From Bacteroidota bacterium (GTDB taxonomy: Bacteria > Bacteroidota > Ignavibacteria > UBA10030 > UBA8401): a stretch of DNA of 34,027 bases. The notes beneath the pieces were generated by a model. It was not told the origin of the DNA. It saw only the letters and a list, made by a program, of their open reading frames with translations, and did not search any database. A program made the translations under genes and the position numbers. The stretch spans positions 1 through 34,027 of the forward strand of contig JAJYOK010000028.1 of NCBI GenBank assembly GCA_021796215.1. Direction: 5' to 3'. Position 1 is the stretch's first letter. Each line of letters begins with the position of its first letter. Shown here piece by piece: positions 1-9,379 of the stretch.

Positions 1-59
1 CCCATCGCATCAATCGCGATCCGCAGTCCGCCAACAGATGAAGCACGGCGGATTTGCAA
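1..59 (-). CDS. plsX: Phosphate acyltransferase PlsX, N-terminal fragment cut by the window edge
   Basis: PlsX makes acyl-phosphate from acyl-ACP for phospholipid synthesis. Only the first codons are present. The minus-strand frame ends in LRIAIDAMG, which matches the PlsX N-terminal signature (RIAIDAMGGD). It follows rpmF and yceD, the classical yceD-rpmF-plsX order. The start is uncertain: TTG at 59-57 is the nearest candidate and TTG at 83-81 the next; an in-frame stop lies just upstream of the latter. No clear ribosome binding site precedes either, so translation may be coupled to rpmF. The call rests on this short motif plus gene order. Confidence 0.72.
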   Translation of the reverse strand, partial: MQIRRASSVGGLRIAIDAM

Positions 60-140
60 TGTGTCGTGTGATACGTTCGTCAAAGTTCAGTTCAACAGTG
101 TTGAGTAAGCTGATTCTGCCGAAGCAGAAGCGTTCTTCGC

Positions 141-323
141 TTACGCTTCTTTCGGAATAAACATCGAGCGGCCGTTGTAGTAGCCACAATTGGGGCAGGC
201 ACGATGCAGTAATTTCGGCTCATGGCAGTTCGGGCATTCTGCCAATGATGGCGCGGTTGCCTTGTAATGTGTGCGCCGTTTTCTGCCGCGCGTTTTTGAA
301 TGTCGTCGTTTAGGATTTGGCAT
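141..323 (-). CDS. rpmF: 50S ribosomal protein L32
   Basis: Small zinc-ribbon protein of the large ribosomal subunit, 60 residues, the normal length. It begins with the conserved basic stretch [17 protein letters not shown] and carries two CPNC pairs (C30/C33 and C43/C46) that would hold zinc, so this is the zinc-binding form and not a Cys-free paralogue. AAGGAAA lies at a good distance before the ATG. It sits 30 nt after yceD and before plsX, the usual arrangement that links ribosome and membrane synthesis. Confidence 0.97.
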   Translation of the reverse strand: MPNPKRRHSKTRGRKRRTHYKATAPSLAECPNCHEPKLLHRACPNCGYYNGRSMFIPKEA

Positions 324-353
324 TGCAGTGTTTCCTTATCATCTATAAATAAA

Positions 354-863
354 TTAATGAGCAGCTTTTTTCAGTTTTTCCAGTGCGCCCCACCGAGAAT
401 CCATTTCTTTCGGCGGACAGGTACAAATTCCATTCGGCATCGCATTTAAGTTTCTTCCGCATCGCGGACATAAACCGGCACAATTTTCTTTGCACAACAA
501 CTTGAGCGGAACAGCGAGCAGCGTATACTCTTTCACATCCTTTGAAATATCAATAATATTTGTATCAGGTGAAAGGATATGAAAATCGTCCGACTCTTCA
601 CCGCTGCTGCCAGCTTCCCACACATACGCCGCTTCAAAGACCGAACGTATGTCGGAACGAAACTCATTTGCACAGCGATCACACTGAAAAACCGCTTGAG
701 CGCGAACTTTAGCCCGAAGAAGAATCTGGCGCGTCGTTTTTTCGAGAACCGCATGAGCGACAACGTTACCCGTAAAATCTTCGCTCAATCCGAGTTCTTC
801 CGCACTCCGGGACAACTCGTACTCGTGTACTCCTTCCGACAGATTTGAGATATTGATTTTCAT
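354..863 (-). CDS. yceD: YceD/DUF177 family protein (23S rRNA accumulation protein)
   Basis: 169 residues, typical for the family. A CDRC pair sits at 61-64, and a C-terminal block has C124, C128, C132 and C135 in the pattern CKENCAGLCPRCGRNLN, the hallmark of DUF177 proteins in this phylum, followed by CTC at 147-149. The E. coli homologue is needed for normal 23S rRNA levels, and the gene is nearly always upstream of rpmF, as here. GGAGGAG lies directly before the ATG. A strong sigma70-like promoter at 974-1002 probably drives it together with rpmF and plsX. The biochemical role is not known; the Cys block suggests metal binding. Confidence 0.9.
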   Translation of the reverse strand: MKINISNLSEGVHEYELSRSAEELGLSEDFTGNVVAHAVLEKTTRQILLRAKVRAQAVFQCDRCANEFRSDIRSVFEAAYVWEAGSSGEESDDFHILSPDTNIIDISKDVKEYTLLAVPLKLLCKENCAGLCPRCGRNLNAMPNGICTCPPKEMDSRWGALEKLKKAAH

Positions 864-973
864 ATCTCCTCCGGCACTTTGTTTCTGTTTTCAAATGTCG
901 CATGGCGCTCGTGGCGCCAGCGAATGCCTGATTTTGAACGGAAATCGGGCTATTCCTAAATAAAAACCTTGCC

Positions 974-1002
974 AATATAGCCATAAATGAAAAAAGTGTC
1001 AA
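974..1002 (-). promoter_or_regulatory. Sigma70-like promoter for yceD-rpmF-plsX
   Basis: Read on the minus strand: TTGACA (1002-997), 17 nt spacer, TATATT (979-974). This is a full -35 consensus and a 5/6 match at -10. It points to yceD, whose start is about 110 nt downstream. The leader holds a small hairpin (TGGCGC tcgtg GCGCCA, 903-919). Nothing else is evident in the 864-1017 gap. Confidence 0.72.
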
Positions 1003-1017
1003 GAAAACGATATGATT

Positions 1018-1857
1018 TCATTCATCAGCAAATTTTCTAATATCCGGAATATCCGGCAGCATTCCCAAGTAAAACGCATAACGGAAAAATTCGTTCACAC
1101 TTGCAGTCGCATCATCATCAAGGATGTAGCTGAAGTTTGAGAGATAATTTTTCGTTATTTCCGCATCAATTTTTTTTGCACTCGAAATATGTGCGGCGGC
1201 GGCATCAATAGTTTCCGCCGTACTTTCAGCCGTGGAATGCAGCAGCGACGAAATGTTTTCCGAATGTTCTGTTTTCCTTCCTGCGCATACAAAATGCACA
1301 AATGGAAGTTCGGTCAAATCGTTCCACTCATCCACAAGATCAAGTTCACTTCCTCCGCGCTCCAGAAGTAAAGCATCGTCACCGGAAACCAACACCGCGT
1401 CTGCTTTGAGGAGACGATTTTCAATTGATCCGCCTGACGGCTGGAATACAACTTCAAGCTCGTACTTTTCGGCTAAAATAATTTTCGTCAATACAACATC
1501 TGCACTTGTTACGACACCGAAAGCAACTGTATGAATTGTGCGTATGCCCGGCTTTGTCAGCAAAACAATTGCTCTGCTTGCGCCTTTTGATGAAACTGCC
1601 GGAAAGTGCAGCAAAAAATCAGAGCTGTTCTTCGCAAAATCTACTGCTGTGATGAACGCTGCGCCGCATTCATTGTTCAAAAGCTGTGAAGTGTTTTCTG
1701 CCGCAGTATCAAAGAAAAGTCCCGCTGATGCGGGACCTTCTTCATTTGAACTTTTACGCAGCTGCAAAAGGCGTTCAACAACCGGTGCCGCCATTGCATC
1801 CTGTACGGCGGCAATCCGTTCGTGCGGAGAAAAATTTCCAAACGATGATTGCGGCAC
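1018..1857 (-). CDS. MqnA/MqnD-family protein, probably a divergent chorismate dehydratase-like paralogue
   Basis: 279 residues. The central and C-terminal parts follow the chorismate dehydratase (MqnA, futalosine menaquinone pathway) pattern: a DAVLVSGDDALLL block near 153-165, then LDLVDEWNDLTELPFVHFV at 172-190, matching the family's DLGEEW..LTGLPFVFAVW. The usual N-terminal YLNTKP-type signature is missing, and the usual TSR/SRTS ligand loop reads VVTSADVV (115-122). It may therefore bind a different ligand or be inactive. The start is GTG at 1857 with no clear ribosome site, 4 nt after rplS, so coupling is likely. Residues 41-47 (GPASAGL) are encoded by a perfect GC-rich palindrome. Family membership is fairly sure; enzymatic function is not. 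Confidence 0.62.
   Translation of the reverse strand: MPQSSFGNFSPHERIAAVQDAMAAPVVERLLQLRKSSNEEGPASAGLFFDTAAENTSQLLNNECGAAFITAVDFAKNSSDFLLHFPAVSSKGASRAIVLLTKPGIRTIHTVAFGVVTSADVVLTKIILAEKYELEVVFQPSGGSIENRLLKADAVLVSGDDALLLERGGSELDLVDEWNDLTELPFVHFVCAGRKTEHSENISSLLHSTAESTAETIDAAAAHISSAKKIDAEITKNYLSNFSYILDDDATASVNEFFRYAFYLGMLPDIPDIRKFADE
1719..1736. repeat. In-frame GC-rich palindrome inside the MqnA-like gene
   Basis: GTCCCGC-TGAT-GCGGGAC: a perfect 7-bp stem with a 4-nt loop, inside codons 41-47. It has the same CCCGC...GCGGG core as palindromes in atpZ and the sigma factor gene. Confidence 0.6.
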
Positions 1858-1861
1858 GCAC

Positions 1862-2206
1862 TTAAACGCTGGTCGTCTTCTGGCGGATTTGTTTTGATGC
1901 TAATCCGCGCAAGTAATATAATTTCGAACGCCGCACGTTGCCGTGCTTCACCAGTTCAATTTTCGCGATACGCGGAGAATGCGTCGGGAATATTCTTTCC
2001 ACTCCGACTCCATCCGAAATTTTTCTCACGGTAAACGTCGAACCCATGCCGTCGCCGCGCGTTCCAATCACAACACCTTGGAACTGCTGAATACGTTCTT
2101 TGTCTCCTTCAACAACGCGCACATGAACGTTCACTGTGTCGCCTGTTGAAAACGCCGGAAGGTCTGTTTTCAATTGTGTTGCTTCAACCAATTTAATTTT
2201 ATCCAT
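1862..2206 (-). CDS. rplS: 50S ribosomal protein L19
   Basis: L19 lies at the interface of the ribosomal subunits. The sequence from [19 protein letters not shown] onward, with the motif [20 protein letters not shown] and the C-terminal [19 protein letters not shown], is a standard L19. The frame is open further upstream, but ATG at 2206 is chosen because a good GGAG lies 8 nt before it and the protein then has the usual length (114 residues). It lies 37 nt after trmD, the standard rpsP-rimM-trmD-rplS order. Confidence 0.96.
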   Translation of the reverse strand: MDKIKLVEATQLKTDLPAFSTGDTVNVHVRVVEGDKERIQQFQGVVIGTRGDGMGSTFTVRKISDGVGVERIFPTHSPRIAKIELVKHGNVRRSKLYYLRGLASKQIRQKTTSV

Positions 2207-2243
2207 TACTGCACTCCGTAAAAAATGAACGGCAGGAAATATT

Positions 2244-2951
2244 TCACTGCCCGATGGTATGTTTTTCAATTAAATCTTTTCGTCGTTCTATTGTACGCTG
2301 CCGGCGTTGTTCGTCGCGCCATTCAGCAATATCCTTATGATTGCCGGAAAGGAGCACTTCAGGAACTTTCATCCCACGAAATTCCGGCGGCCGCGTGTAA
2401 TACGGTGCATCAAGCAGCCCGTCCTGAAAAGAATCGCTCAGCGCGGATTCGCCGTCGCCGATCACGCCGGGAATCAGCCGCGCAACCGCATCCGTTATGA
2501 CCAAAGCGGCGAGCTCACCGCCGGTTAACACATAATCACCGATAGAAAGCTCGCGGGTAATAAGGCCGCCGTGCGCGGACCGGACGCGTTCATCAATTCC
2601 CTTGTAATGTCCGCTGAGAATAATGAGATTCGATTTCAAAGAAAGCTCGTTGGCGATTTTCTGATTGAACGGCTCGCCGTCTGCGGTTACATAAATAATT
2701 TCATCATACTCTCGCTCCGCCTGCAGCGATTCAATGCACTCAAAAATCGGCTCAGGCTTCAATATCATTCCTGCGCCGCCGCCGTACGGCGACTCATCAA
2801 GTGTATGGTGTTTATCGTGCGTAAACGCGCGCAAATCGTGGACGACAATCTGCACCAATTTCTTTTCCTGAGCGCGGAACAAAATGCTTTCGTTCAGCGG
2901 ACTGGCAAGAAGCTTCGGAACTGCAGAAAGTATATCTACACGAAGACTCAC
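2244..2951 (-). CDS. trmD: tRNA (guanine37-N1)-methyltransferase TrmD
   Basis: Methylates G37 of tRNAs reading CNN-type codons, using SAM, which prevents +1 frameshifts. 235 residues, close to the usual length. The SPOUT trefoil-knot landmarks are present: [12 protein letters not shown] (112-123), [11 protein letters not shown] (136-146) and [14 protein letters not shown] (175-188), whose first Asp (D177) is the expected catalytic base. The family usually has CGRYEG where this protein has SGHYKG, a mild deviation. Its ATG overlaps the stop of rimM by 4 nt (ATGA), so the two are translationally coupled. Confidence 0.96.
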   Translation of the reverse strand: MSLRVDILSAVPKLLASPLNESILFRAQEKKLVQIVVHDLRAFTHDKHHTLDESPYGGGAGMILKPEPIFECIESLQAEREYDEIIYVTADGEPFNQKIANELSLKSNLIILSGHYKGIDERVRSAHGGLITRELSIGDYVLTGGELAALVITDAVARLIPGVIGDGESALSDSFQDGLLDAPYYTRPPEFRGMKVPEVLLSGNHKDIAEWRDEQRRQRTIERRKDLIEKHTIGQ

Positions 2952-3487
2952 GTTGTTTCACCATTAAACATTCCTTCCGGCGGGTCGAACACAATCACGC
3001 GCTGCGCCGGATCAATTTTCCGTACAATTGCTTTTACTGCCGGAACGACAACTTTACCTTGTTTCGTGCGCACAACATACAAATCGTGCGCCGGATTCTT
3101 TTCTATAGATGCGATAACGCCGAGAATATTTCCTGCGGTGTCAACCGCCTGCATGCCGATCACGTCGTCAACAAAAAAACTTCCCGCAGGAAGTTGTGTG
3201 CGATACCGTTCTTCAATAAAGACAAACTGACCGACAAGTTTTTCTGCCGCTGTTCTGTCCTGCACATTCCGGAACTTCACATATATATCGCCGCTGCGTT
3301 CTACCACAGCTTCAATATTGTGCTCACTCGCCGAATGTTCGTCTTCGCCTACGTAAACAGCCCCCGGCGATTTCCATTCCTCGACAGAACGCGCGTAACT
3401 GTGAAGCTTTACCTCCCCCGCTACGCCGAAAACTTTCAGAATCTTTGCCGCCGCGCAGAGTTTTGTTTCACGAGATAATGATTTCAT
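2948..3487 (-). CDS. rimM: Ribosome maturation factor RimM
   Basis: Assembly factor for the head of the 30S subunit, acting around protein S19. The N-terminal RimM domain shows KILKVFGVAGEVKLHSY, and the C-terminal PRC-barrel shows LPAGSFFVDDVIGMQAVD and PAHDLYVVRTKQGKVVVPAV. About 179 residues from the ATG at 3487, a normal size. A TTG six codons upstream is an alternative start. The only ribosome-site-like sequence is AGAG. It lies between khpA and trmD in the conserved cluster and overlaps trmD by 4 nt. Confidence 0.93.
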   Translation of the reverse strand: MKSLSRETKLCAAAKILKVFGVAGEVKLHSYARSVEEWKSPGAVYVGEDEHSASEHNIEAVVERSGDIYVKFRNVQDRTAAEKLVGQFVFIEERYRTQLPAGSFFVDDVIGMQAVDTAGNILGVIASIEKNPAHDLYVVRTKQGKVVVPAVKAIVRKIDPAQRVIVFDPPEGMFNGETT

Positions 3488-3503
3488 TTTTGCTCTGCAC
3501 AAC

Positions 3504-3525
3504 AATCCCGTTGTCGGGCGGGATT
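3504..3525. repeat. Palindrome between khpA and rimM
   Basis: AATCCCG (3504-3510), 8-nt loop, CGGGATT (3519-3525). The perfect 7-bp arms lie in the short gap between khpA and rimM. There is no T run, so it is not a standard terminator; it could tune rimM translation or be another member of the CCCG palindromes in this window. Confidence 0.5.
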
Positions 3526-3755
3526 CAATCCATTACTTCTAAAATCGCGCGCTTCCCGTTTTTCGCTGCGACGGCGCTCAACAGCACTCGCATTGCCTGC
3601 GCTGTGCGCCCTTTCTTGCCGATAATTTTTCCGACATCAGCTTCGCCGACTTTCAACTTGAAAACGGTTCTTCCTTCTTTTTCCTCTTCTGTAAGAGAAA
3701 CAGCATCAGGATTATCCACAAGCTGTTTTGCGATGTATTCGAGGAACTCGCGCAT
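3525..3755 (-). CDS. khpA: KH-domain RNA-binding protein KhpA (YlqC family)
   Basis: 76 residues, the usual length. It consists of one KH domain with the RNA-binding loop IIGKKGRTAQAMR (GKKG at 46-49). KhpA proteins bind RNA, often with KhpB, and affect cell size and small RNA regulation in Gram-positive bacteria; the role in this phylum is less studied. AAGGAGG at ideal spacing precedes the ATG. The gene sits between rpsP and rimM as in many bacteria. Confidence 0.94.
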   Translation of the reverse strand: MREFLEYIAKQLVDNPDAVSLTEEEKEGRTVFKLKVGEADVGKIIGKKGRTAQAMRVLLSAVAAKNGKRAILEVMD

Positions 3756-3881
3756 GTATGCCTCCTTGAGTGCTTATCGAACATTACTGCCCGCCACAGG
3801 CAGACTCACCAACAACAAATTCTTGCTCTTAACTGAAACTTCGTTGCTTTTCTTTTAGAACAAAAACTCAGTACGTTTTGC

Positions 3882-4343
3882 TTACGCTTGAGCCGGCGTT
3901 TCCGTCGGAGCCGCAGTGGCGGCAGGCTCGCTTTGCGGAGCGGGTGTTTCTGCCGGTTGAGCTTTCTTTTTCTTCACGGCTTTGCGGCGTACTTTTCGCT
4001 CATGTTCTTTTTGAAGCTTCAGCGGCTGCGCCATTTGCCATTTTTCAAACGCAGCGGCTATTGTTGCTTCGTCAGCTTTTTTCCGCTTTAAATGCCACTT
4101 GAGCCACAAACCTTTCCGGCTCAACAAATTGCGAACGGTATCAGACGGCTGTGCGCCGCGTTCGAGCCAATAATAAACCCGCTCTTCTTTCAATTCTATA
4201 AACATTGGATTGGTGCGGGGATTATAACTTCCAACCGCTTCCAGAAACCGCCCGTCGCGTTTTGCGCGGGAATCCGCCGCTACAATCTTGTAAAGCGGCT
4301 GTTTCTTCTTTCCCATTCTTCTAAGCCGTAATTTGACTGCCAA
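3882..4343 (-). CDS. rpsP: 30S ribosomal protein S16 with a long low-complexity tail
   Basis: The core from [20 protein letters not shown] through SYNPRTNPM and [17 protein letters not shown] is standard S16. The start is set at TTG 4343: it is preceded by AAGGAG at good spacing and gives the canonical xAVKLRLRR N-terminus, while the upstream in-frame extension (MHINCC...) fits neither. The protein has 153 residues against about 80-90 in E. coli. The extra C-terminal part is basic, then a disordered stretch rich in Ala, Pro, Glu and Thr, an extension common in Bacteroidota. Confidence 0.95.
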   Translation of the reverse strand: MAVKLRLRRMGKKKQPLYKIVAADSRAKRDGRFLEAVGSYNPRTNPMFIELKEERVYYWLERGAQPSDTVRNLLSRKGLWLKWHLKRKKADEATIAAAFEKWQMAQPLKLQKEHERKVRRKAVKKKKAQPAETPAPQSEPAATAAPTETPAQA

Positions 4344-4395
4344 CGATAGTTCTCCTTTTTCCTTAAATATGATTAGACAACAATTAATATGCAAC

Positions 4396-5718
4396 TCATT
4401 GAAACCGCTGTGCCAGCATTTTGTTGAAATTCTTGCCTTTACTGAAGTTTTTCATCATTTTTTGCATTTCGAAGAATTGCTTGAGAAGCTTATTCACTTC
4501 CTGAACCGAAGTCCCGCTTCCTGTCGCAATCCGTTTGCGGCGCGAACCATTAATAATATTTGGGCGCTGGCGTTCTTCCATCGTCATTGATTGAATAATC
4601 GCCTCGACATATTTCAAATCTTTTTCATCCACGTCGCTAATGTTGCCCAGGCGGCGCGCCCCGGGAATCATTGAAATCATCTGGCTCAGTGAACCCATTT
4701 TTTTAATTTCCTGAAGCTGGTCATAAAAATCTTCAAGTGTGAATTGCGCTTTTCTGATTTTCTGTTCGAGCTTTTGCGCTTTTTCTTTATCAAATGTTTC
4801 CTGAGCTTTTTCGACAAGCGTAACAATGTCGCCCATGCCGAGAATGCGCGATGCCATGCGGTCCGGATAAAACATTTCCAGCGCATCCATCTTTTCGCCA
4901 GTACCGACAAACTTGATCGGCTTTTGTACGACGGAACGAATTGAAAGTGCGGCGCCTCCGCGCGCATCGCCGTCCAACTTCGTCAACACAACGCCGTCAA
5001 AATTCAACCGCTCATGAAATGCTTTCGCTGTGTTGACCGCATCCTGTCCCGTCATCGCATCAACGACGAAAAGAATTTCGTGCGGTTGAACATTGGCTTT
5101 AATCTTTTCGATCTCGTGCATCATCTCTTCATCAACGTGCAGACGGCCGGCGGTATCAATGATGACTGTATCCCGGGCATTTTTTCGCGCGTGACCGATA
5201 CTATTCTCTGCTATCGTCAATGCAGAATCGGTGCGGCTGGTGAACACCGGCACCTCGATCTGCTTGCCGAGCATTTCCAACTGATCAATGGCGGCCGGGC
5301 GATACACGTCTGCCGCAGCAAGCAGCGGACTGCGGCCTTTGCTCTTCAATAAATTTGCAAGCTTTGCAGAAAATGTTGTCTTGCCTGAACCTTGAAGTCC
5401 GGCGATCAAAATAACAGACGGGGGCGTCGCAGAGAATGTGATGTCGCTTTTTTCACTCCCCATCAATGCCACCAACTCATCATGAATTATCTTGATGATA
5501 AGTTGTCCGGGCGAAAGACTCGTGATCACTTCCTGCCCAAGCGATTTCTGCTGCACTGTATCAATAAAGTCTTTCACGACTTTATAATTGACGTCGGCAT
5601 CGAGCAGAACGCGGCGCACTTCGCGGAGAGATTCGGCAATATTCGCTTCCGAAATTCGTCCCTGACCGCGCAAGCGTTTCAGAGCAACATCTAATTTTTG
5701 TGTTAACGTTTCAAACAT
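4396..5718 (-). CDS. ffh: Signal recognition particle GTPase Ffh
   Basis: Binds signal sequences at the ribosome together with 4.5S RNA and delivers inner membrane proteins to FtsY. 440 residues, normal length. N domain 1-90; G domain with GLQGSGKTT (107-115), DVYRPAA (137-143), DTAGR (188-192) and [10 protein letters not shown] (246-255); M domain from about 300 with the RNA-binding [11 protein letters not shown] and the [12 protein letters not shown] helix. The Met-rich tail ends in MLAQRFQ. No clear ribosome site precedes the ATG. It lies 76 nt after atpG and 52 nt before rpsP in the same run. Confidence 0.98.
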   Translation of the reverse strand: MFETLTQKLDVALKRLRGQGRISEANIAESLREVRRVLLDADVNYKVVKDFIDTVQQKSLGQEVITSLSPGQLIIKIIHDELVALMGSEKSDITFSATPPSVILIAGLQGSGKTTFSAKLANLLKSKGRSPLLAAADVYRPAAIDQLEMLGKQIEVPVFTSRTDSALTIAENSIGHARKNARDTVIIDTAGRLHVDEEMMHEIEKIKANVQPHEILFVVDAMTGQDAVNTAKAFHERLNFDGVVLTKLDGDARGGAALSIRSVVQKPIKFVGTGEKMDALEMFYPDRMASRILGMGDIVTLVEKAQETFDKEKAQKLEQKIRKAQFTLEDFYDQLQEIKKMGSLSQMISMIPGARRLGNISDVDEKDLKYVEAIIQSMTMEERQRPNIINGSRRKRIATGSGTSVQEVNKLLKQFFEMQKMMKNFSKGKNFNKMLAQRFQ

Positions 5719-5794
5719 TGCAATAACTGTAATATGGGAAATGAACGATGGAAGATGGACAAGACAGATTGGTCAACCGTTTTTCCATTATCCT

Positions 5795-6700
5795 TTATCC
5801 ATTCTGCAGTGCTTCCGCGCCGCTGACAATTTCAAGCAGCTCCTTGGTGATTGAAGCCTGACGAGCTTTGTTGTACGACAATGTCAGAGCGCTAATAATT
5901 TCTTTTGCATTAGTCGAAGCGTTTTCCATCGCCAGCATACGCGCACCCTGCTCCGCCGCATTCGATTCGAGCAGCACGCGCCACATCTGAAAATTCAAAT
6001 GTCTTGGAACCAGCGCAGAAATAATTTCATCGCTCGATGGCTCATAAATATAATCGAAACCTGTAGACGGTCTTACAACCGGCATTGATGCGCTCGCACT
6101 CTCGCCCTGCGGGCGGGCAACAGGCAGAAACTGCTCAATCGCAACGCGCTGCTGTACTGCGTTCTTGAATTCATTGTACACCACCTCAACACGATCAAAT
6201 TCATTTTTGCTGTGGCCCTCGATAATTTCCCTTGCGATTGCTTTTGCATCTGCAAACGCCAGTGAATTGAAAATACCGACATGTTTCAGCGCAATTTCAT
6301 ACTTACGCTTGTTGAAATATTCATATCCTTTTTTCCCGACGCATATCAGCTTCACTTTTCCCGCAGCACTAAGCTGTTTGTAATTGTTGTTGATATGATG
6401 GTTCGCCGCGCGTATAACGTTAGCGTTGAATGCGCCGCACATTCCGCGGTCTGCGGTAACGACAACGATCGCCACCGATTGCACCCCGCGTTCGGCGATA
6501 AGCGGATAGCGGGAAACATCCACTTTGGTCGAAAGGTGATGGAGCATTTCTGCCATTTTACGGGCATACGGCCGCGCCTGCACAATGGCTTCCTGCGCAC
6601 GGCGCAGTTTTGCCGCCGCAACCATCTTCATCGCTTTTGTAATTTTCTGTGTGCTTTTTACGCCGGAAATACGCCGGCGGATGTCGCGTAATGTTGCCAT
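5795..6700 (-). CDS. atpG: ATP synthase F1 gamma subunit
   Basis: Central rotating shaft of F1. It starts with MATLRDIRRRISGVKSTQKI and ends with the coiled-coil segment NASTNAKEIISALTLSYNKARQASITKELLEIVSGAEAL, both diagnostic. 301 residues, slightly long. The extra length lies in a loop around 190-207 (VARPQGESASASMPVV), part of which is encoded by a small GC-rich palindrome at 6103-6115. The gene starts 6 nt after atpA without a visible ribosome site, so coupling is likely. No atpD (beta) or atpC (epsilon) follows; ffh comes next, so those genes must be elsewhere. Confidence 0.98.
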   Translation of the reverse strand: MATLRDIRRRISGVKSTQKITKAMKMVAAAKLRRAQEAIVQARPYARKMAEMLHHLSTKVDVSRYPLIAERGVQSVAIVVVTADRGMCGAFNANVIRAANHHINNNYKQLSAAGKVKLICVGKKGYEYFNKRKYEIALKHVGIFNSLAFADAKAIAREIIEGHSKNEFDRVEVVYNEFKNAVQQRVAIEQFLPVARPQGESASASMPVVRPSTGFDYIYEPSSDEIISALVPRHLNFQMWRVLLESNAAEQGARMLAMENASTNAKEIISALTLSYNKARQASITKELLEIVSGAEALQNG

Positions 6701-6706
6701 GAATGA

Positions 6707-8254
6707 TTACGACACTTTGAATGTTTCAATAAATTCTTTAGCGGTAAGCTGGAGCCGGCTGACCAACTCATCGGACAATTCTTTTTTCTCTCCAAGCTCA
6801 TCAAGAAGATCACGGTGGCGCGTTTCCATCATTTCAAGAAACTCGGCTTCAAACCGCTGAATATGATTCACCGGCAACTCGTCAAGATAACCGTTCGTGC
6901 CGAGATACATCATAACAATCTGTTTCTCGATAGGCATCGGCACATATTGTCCCTGCTTCAGCAATTCAACAAGACGCGCGCCGCGCCGAAGCTGCTGCTG
7001 CGTTGCCTTGTCAAGATCGGATCCGAACTTTGCAAACGCTTCAAGTTCGCGGTACTGCGCAAGATCAATACGAAGACGTCCGGCAACTTTTTTCATTCCT
7101 TTCACTTGTGCATTGCCGCCGACACGCGACACTGAAATGCCGACGTTGATTGCTGGGCGCACACCGGAGTTGAATAAATTCGGCTCAAGATAAATCTGTC
7201 CGTCAGTAATTGAAATAACGTTCGTCGGGATGTACGCAGAAACGTCGCCCGCTTGTGTTTCGATAATCGGAAGTGCCGTCAAGCTTCCGCCGCCCAGAGC
7301 ATCGCTTAATTTTGATGCACGCTCCAGCAAGCGCGAATGCAGATAGAAAACATCTCCCGGATACGCTTCACGTCCAGGCGGACGGCGAAGGAGCAATGAT
7401 ACTTGACGATAGGCAACGGCATGTTTCGATAAATCATCGTACACCACAAGGGCATCGCGCCCGCTATCGCGGAAAAATTCTCCAAGTGTTACTCCGGCAT
7501 ACGGCGCAATGAACTGCAGCGGCGCCGGATCGCTTGCCGTTGCAGAAATCACCGTCGTGTATGCCATCGCACCTTCTTCTTCTAACTTTGCAACAACCTG
7601 CGCAACCGTTGAACCTTTTTGTCCGATAGCAACATAGATGCAGTGCACCGGCTTCACACCTGCGTTTTTTGCTTTCTCGGTGTGTGTGTATTTTTGATTG
7701 ATGATCGTGTCAAGCGCGACGGCTGTTTTGCCGGTCTGGCGGTCGCCGATAATCAATTCACGCTGTCCTCGTCCGATTGGAATCATTCCGTCCACCGCTT
7801 TCAAGCCTGTTTGCAGCGGCTGCTTCACGGGCTGACGCTGAATAACACCGAGCGCTTTCCGTTCAAGCGGAAGAAATTTATCGGTTTTAATGGGGCCGCG
7901 TCCATCAATAGGCTGTCCCAGCGGATTGATAACACGCCCAAGCATCGCTTCGCCGACCGGCATGGACGACACACGCTTTGTCCGTTTTACCGTATCGCCT
8001 TCTTTGATTTCCGTATCGTCGCCGAAGAGAATGCATCCGACATTGTCTTCTTCAAGATTCAGGACCATACCGAACACATTGTGCGGAAATTCAATCAGTT
8101 CGCTCGCCATCACTTTGGAAAGTCCGTACACGCGGGCAATACCGTCGCCGACCTGCAACACTGTGCCGACATCGTAAAGGTCTATTTCTTTTTCAAATCC
8201 GGAAAGTTGCTTGCGCAAAATCGCCGTTATTTCATCCGGTCGTACTTCAGCCAT
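6707..8254 (-). CDS. atpA: ATP synthase F1 alpha subunit
   Basis: Non-catalytic nucleotide-binding subunit of F1. 515 residues. The Walker A motif GDRQTGKTA lies at 170-178, preceded by [18 protein letters not shown]; the conserved [15 protein letters not shown] segment with the arginine that reaches the catalytic site is present, followed by [26 protein letters not shown] stands before the ATG. It lies in the order atpB-E-F-H-A-G. Confidence 0.99.
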   Translation of the reverse strand: MAEVRPDEITAILRKQLSGFEKEIDLYDVGTVLQVGDGIARVYGLSKVMASELIEFPHNVFGMVLNLEEDNVGCILFGDDTEIKEGDTVKRTKRVSSMPVGEAMLGRVINPLGQPIDGRGPIKTDKFLPLERKALGVIQRQPVKQPLQTGLKAVDGMIPIGRGQRELIIGDRQTGKTAVALDTIINQKYTHTEKAKNAGVKPVHCIYVAIGQKGSTVAQVVAKLEEEGAMAYTTVISATASDPAPLQFIAPYAGVTLGEFFRDSGRDALVVYDDLSKHAVAYRQVSLLLRRPPGREAYPGDVFYLHSRLLERASKLSDALGGGSLTALPIIETQAGDVSAYIPTNVISITDGQIYLEPNLFNSGVRPAINVGISVSRVGGNAQVKGMKKVAGRLRIDLAQYRELEAFAKFGSDLDKATQQQLRRGARLVELLKQGQYVPMPIEKQIVMMYLGTNGYLDELPVNHIQRFEAEFLEMMETRHRDLLDELGEKKELSDELVSRLQLTAKEFIETFKVS

Positions 8255-8325
8255 CGTATCTTCCTTTTTGTAAATCCGCCCTGTATTATCTTTGGGCGGA
8301 GTTGGTTATTGCATTTGAAAAATTT

Positions 8326-8880
8326 TTAGTTCGTCGAGACGGTGCCGTCCTTCAATCGGCTGCGAAGCAAATCCAATTGATGACGCAGGCTGCCATCCAC
8401 CATCGTGTCGCCGACACGAGCAACGAAGCCGCCTTTTAATGAAACATCAATACTGAATGTCATGCGCACTTTTTTCTTCGTAAACGTCTCGAGATGATTC
8501 ATCAATTCTTTTTCCTGTTTCGACGAAAATTCCACCGCGCTTTGAACTTCCACGTTCACAATGCCAAGCTGTTCATCCCGAAGAAGAAAAAACTGCTCCA
8601 GAATTTCATCGAGCACATAGTCTCTCCCTTTACTGATGACCAGTGCAAGATATTGCTGCACCGTTGCGCCGATCTTTTTACTGAAGATCTCTGCAACCAC
8701 TTCGCTCTTTTTCTGCTTCGAAACGATCGGGCTTTTCAATAACCGTGATAATTCATGCGAATCATTGATCGTTTGTTGAACAAGCGCAAGATCGCGGATC
8801 ACCGTTTCCGCTTTCTTCTCTTCGTTCAGCAGATCAAGGAGCGCCTCAGCGTACCGTTTTGCAACACGAGAAGTGCTCAT
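8326..8880 (-). CDS. atpH: ATP synthase F1 delta subunit
   Basis: Peripheral stalk protein linking F1 alpha to subunit b. 184 residues. It starts with the family pattern RVAKRYAEALLDLL and ends with VSLKGGFVARVGDTMVDGSLRHQLDLLRSRL, the conserved C-terminal signature. Its ATG shares one base with the stop of atpF (TGATG), so translation is coupled. Confidence 0.96.
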   Translation of the reverse strand: MSTSRVAKRYAEALLDLLNEEKKAETVIRDLALVQQTINDSHELSRLLKSPIVSKQKKSEVVAEIFSKKIGATVQQYLALVISKGRDYVLDEILEQFFLLRDEQLGIVNVEVQSAVEFSSKQEKELMNHLETFTKKKVRMTFSIDVSLKGGFVARVGDTMVDGSLRHQLDLLRSRLKDGTVSTN

Positions 8881-9365
8881 CAGTTTTTCGGAAGTTGTTG
8901 AAGAACCTTGTCTACAATTTTTTTCTGCTTGGGATCGTCGAGCGATTCGTCAAGAATCTTCTCTGCCGCGATCACGGCAAGATCGGCAACTTCATTCCGC
9001 AATTGCAGAAGTGCCGCTTCTTTTTCCCGTTGAATCGCTTCCTGCGCCTGCGAAAGAACATTCTTTGCATTGTCGTTCGCCTTCGCAAGAATTTCATTCT
9101 TCAGCTGCTCAGCCAATTCGCGTCCCTCGCGGATAAGCCGCGCAGTCTCTTCATTCGCCTTGGCGAGCGCAGCTTTATTTTCTGCAAGAACACGCTCTGC
9201 CTCTTTCTTTGCTTCTTCCGCATGGCGCAAAGCATCATAAATGTTCTTCTCGCGCGCCTGCAACGCATTGATCATTGGCTTCCAGGCAAATTTTCCAAGC
9301 ACCAGTACAACGATCACGAACGTGATAATCGTCCAAATGATGAGTCCGGGATTGATTTCTAACAT
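8880..9365 (-). CDS. atpF: ATP synthase Fo subunit b
   Basis: Peripheral stalk subunit. 161 residues: one N-terminal membrane helix (about residues 8-26, IIWTIITFVIVVLVLGKFAW) followed by a long charged coiled coil rich in Ala, Glu, Lys and Arg, as expected. There is a single b gene, with no b' duplicate, in line with a non-photosynthetic relative. It overlaps atpH by one base and lies 14 nt after atpE. Confidence 0.95.
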   Translation of the reverse strand: MLEINPGLIIWTIITFVIVVLVLGKFAWKPMINALQAREKNIYDALRHAEEAKKEAERVLAENKAALAKANEETARLIREGRELAEQLKNEILAKANDNAKNVLSQAQEAIQREKEAALLQLRNEVADLAVIAAEKILDESLDDPKQKKIVDKVLQQLPKN

Positions 9366-9379
9366 ACTATTGCCTGCAA

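Noticed and set aside
2571-3230. Plus-strand open frame of 219 codons
   Set aside because: Antisense to trmD and rimM, both of which are certain.
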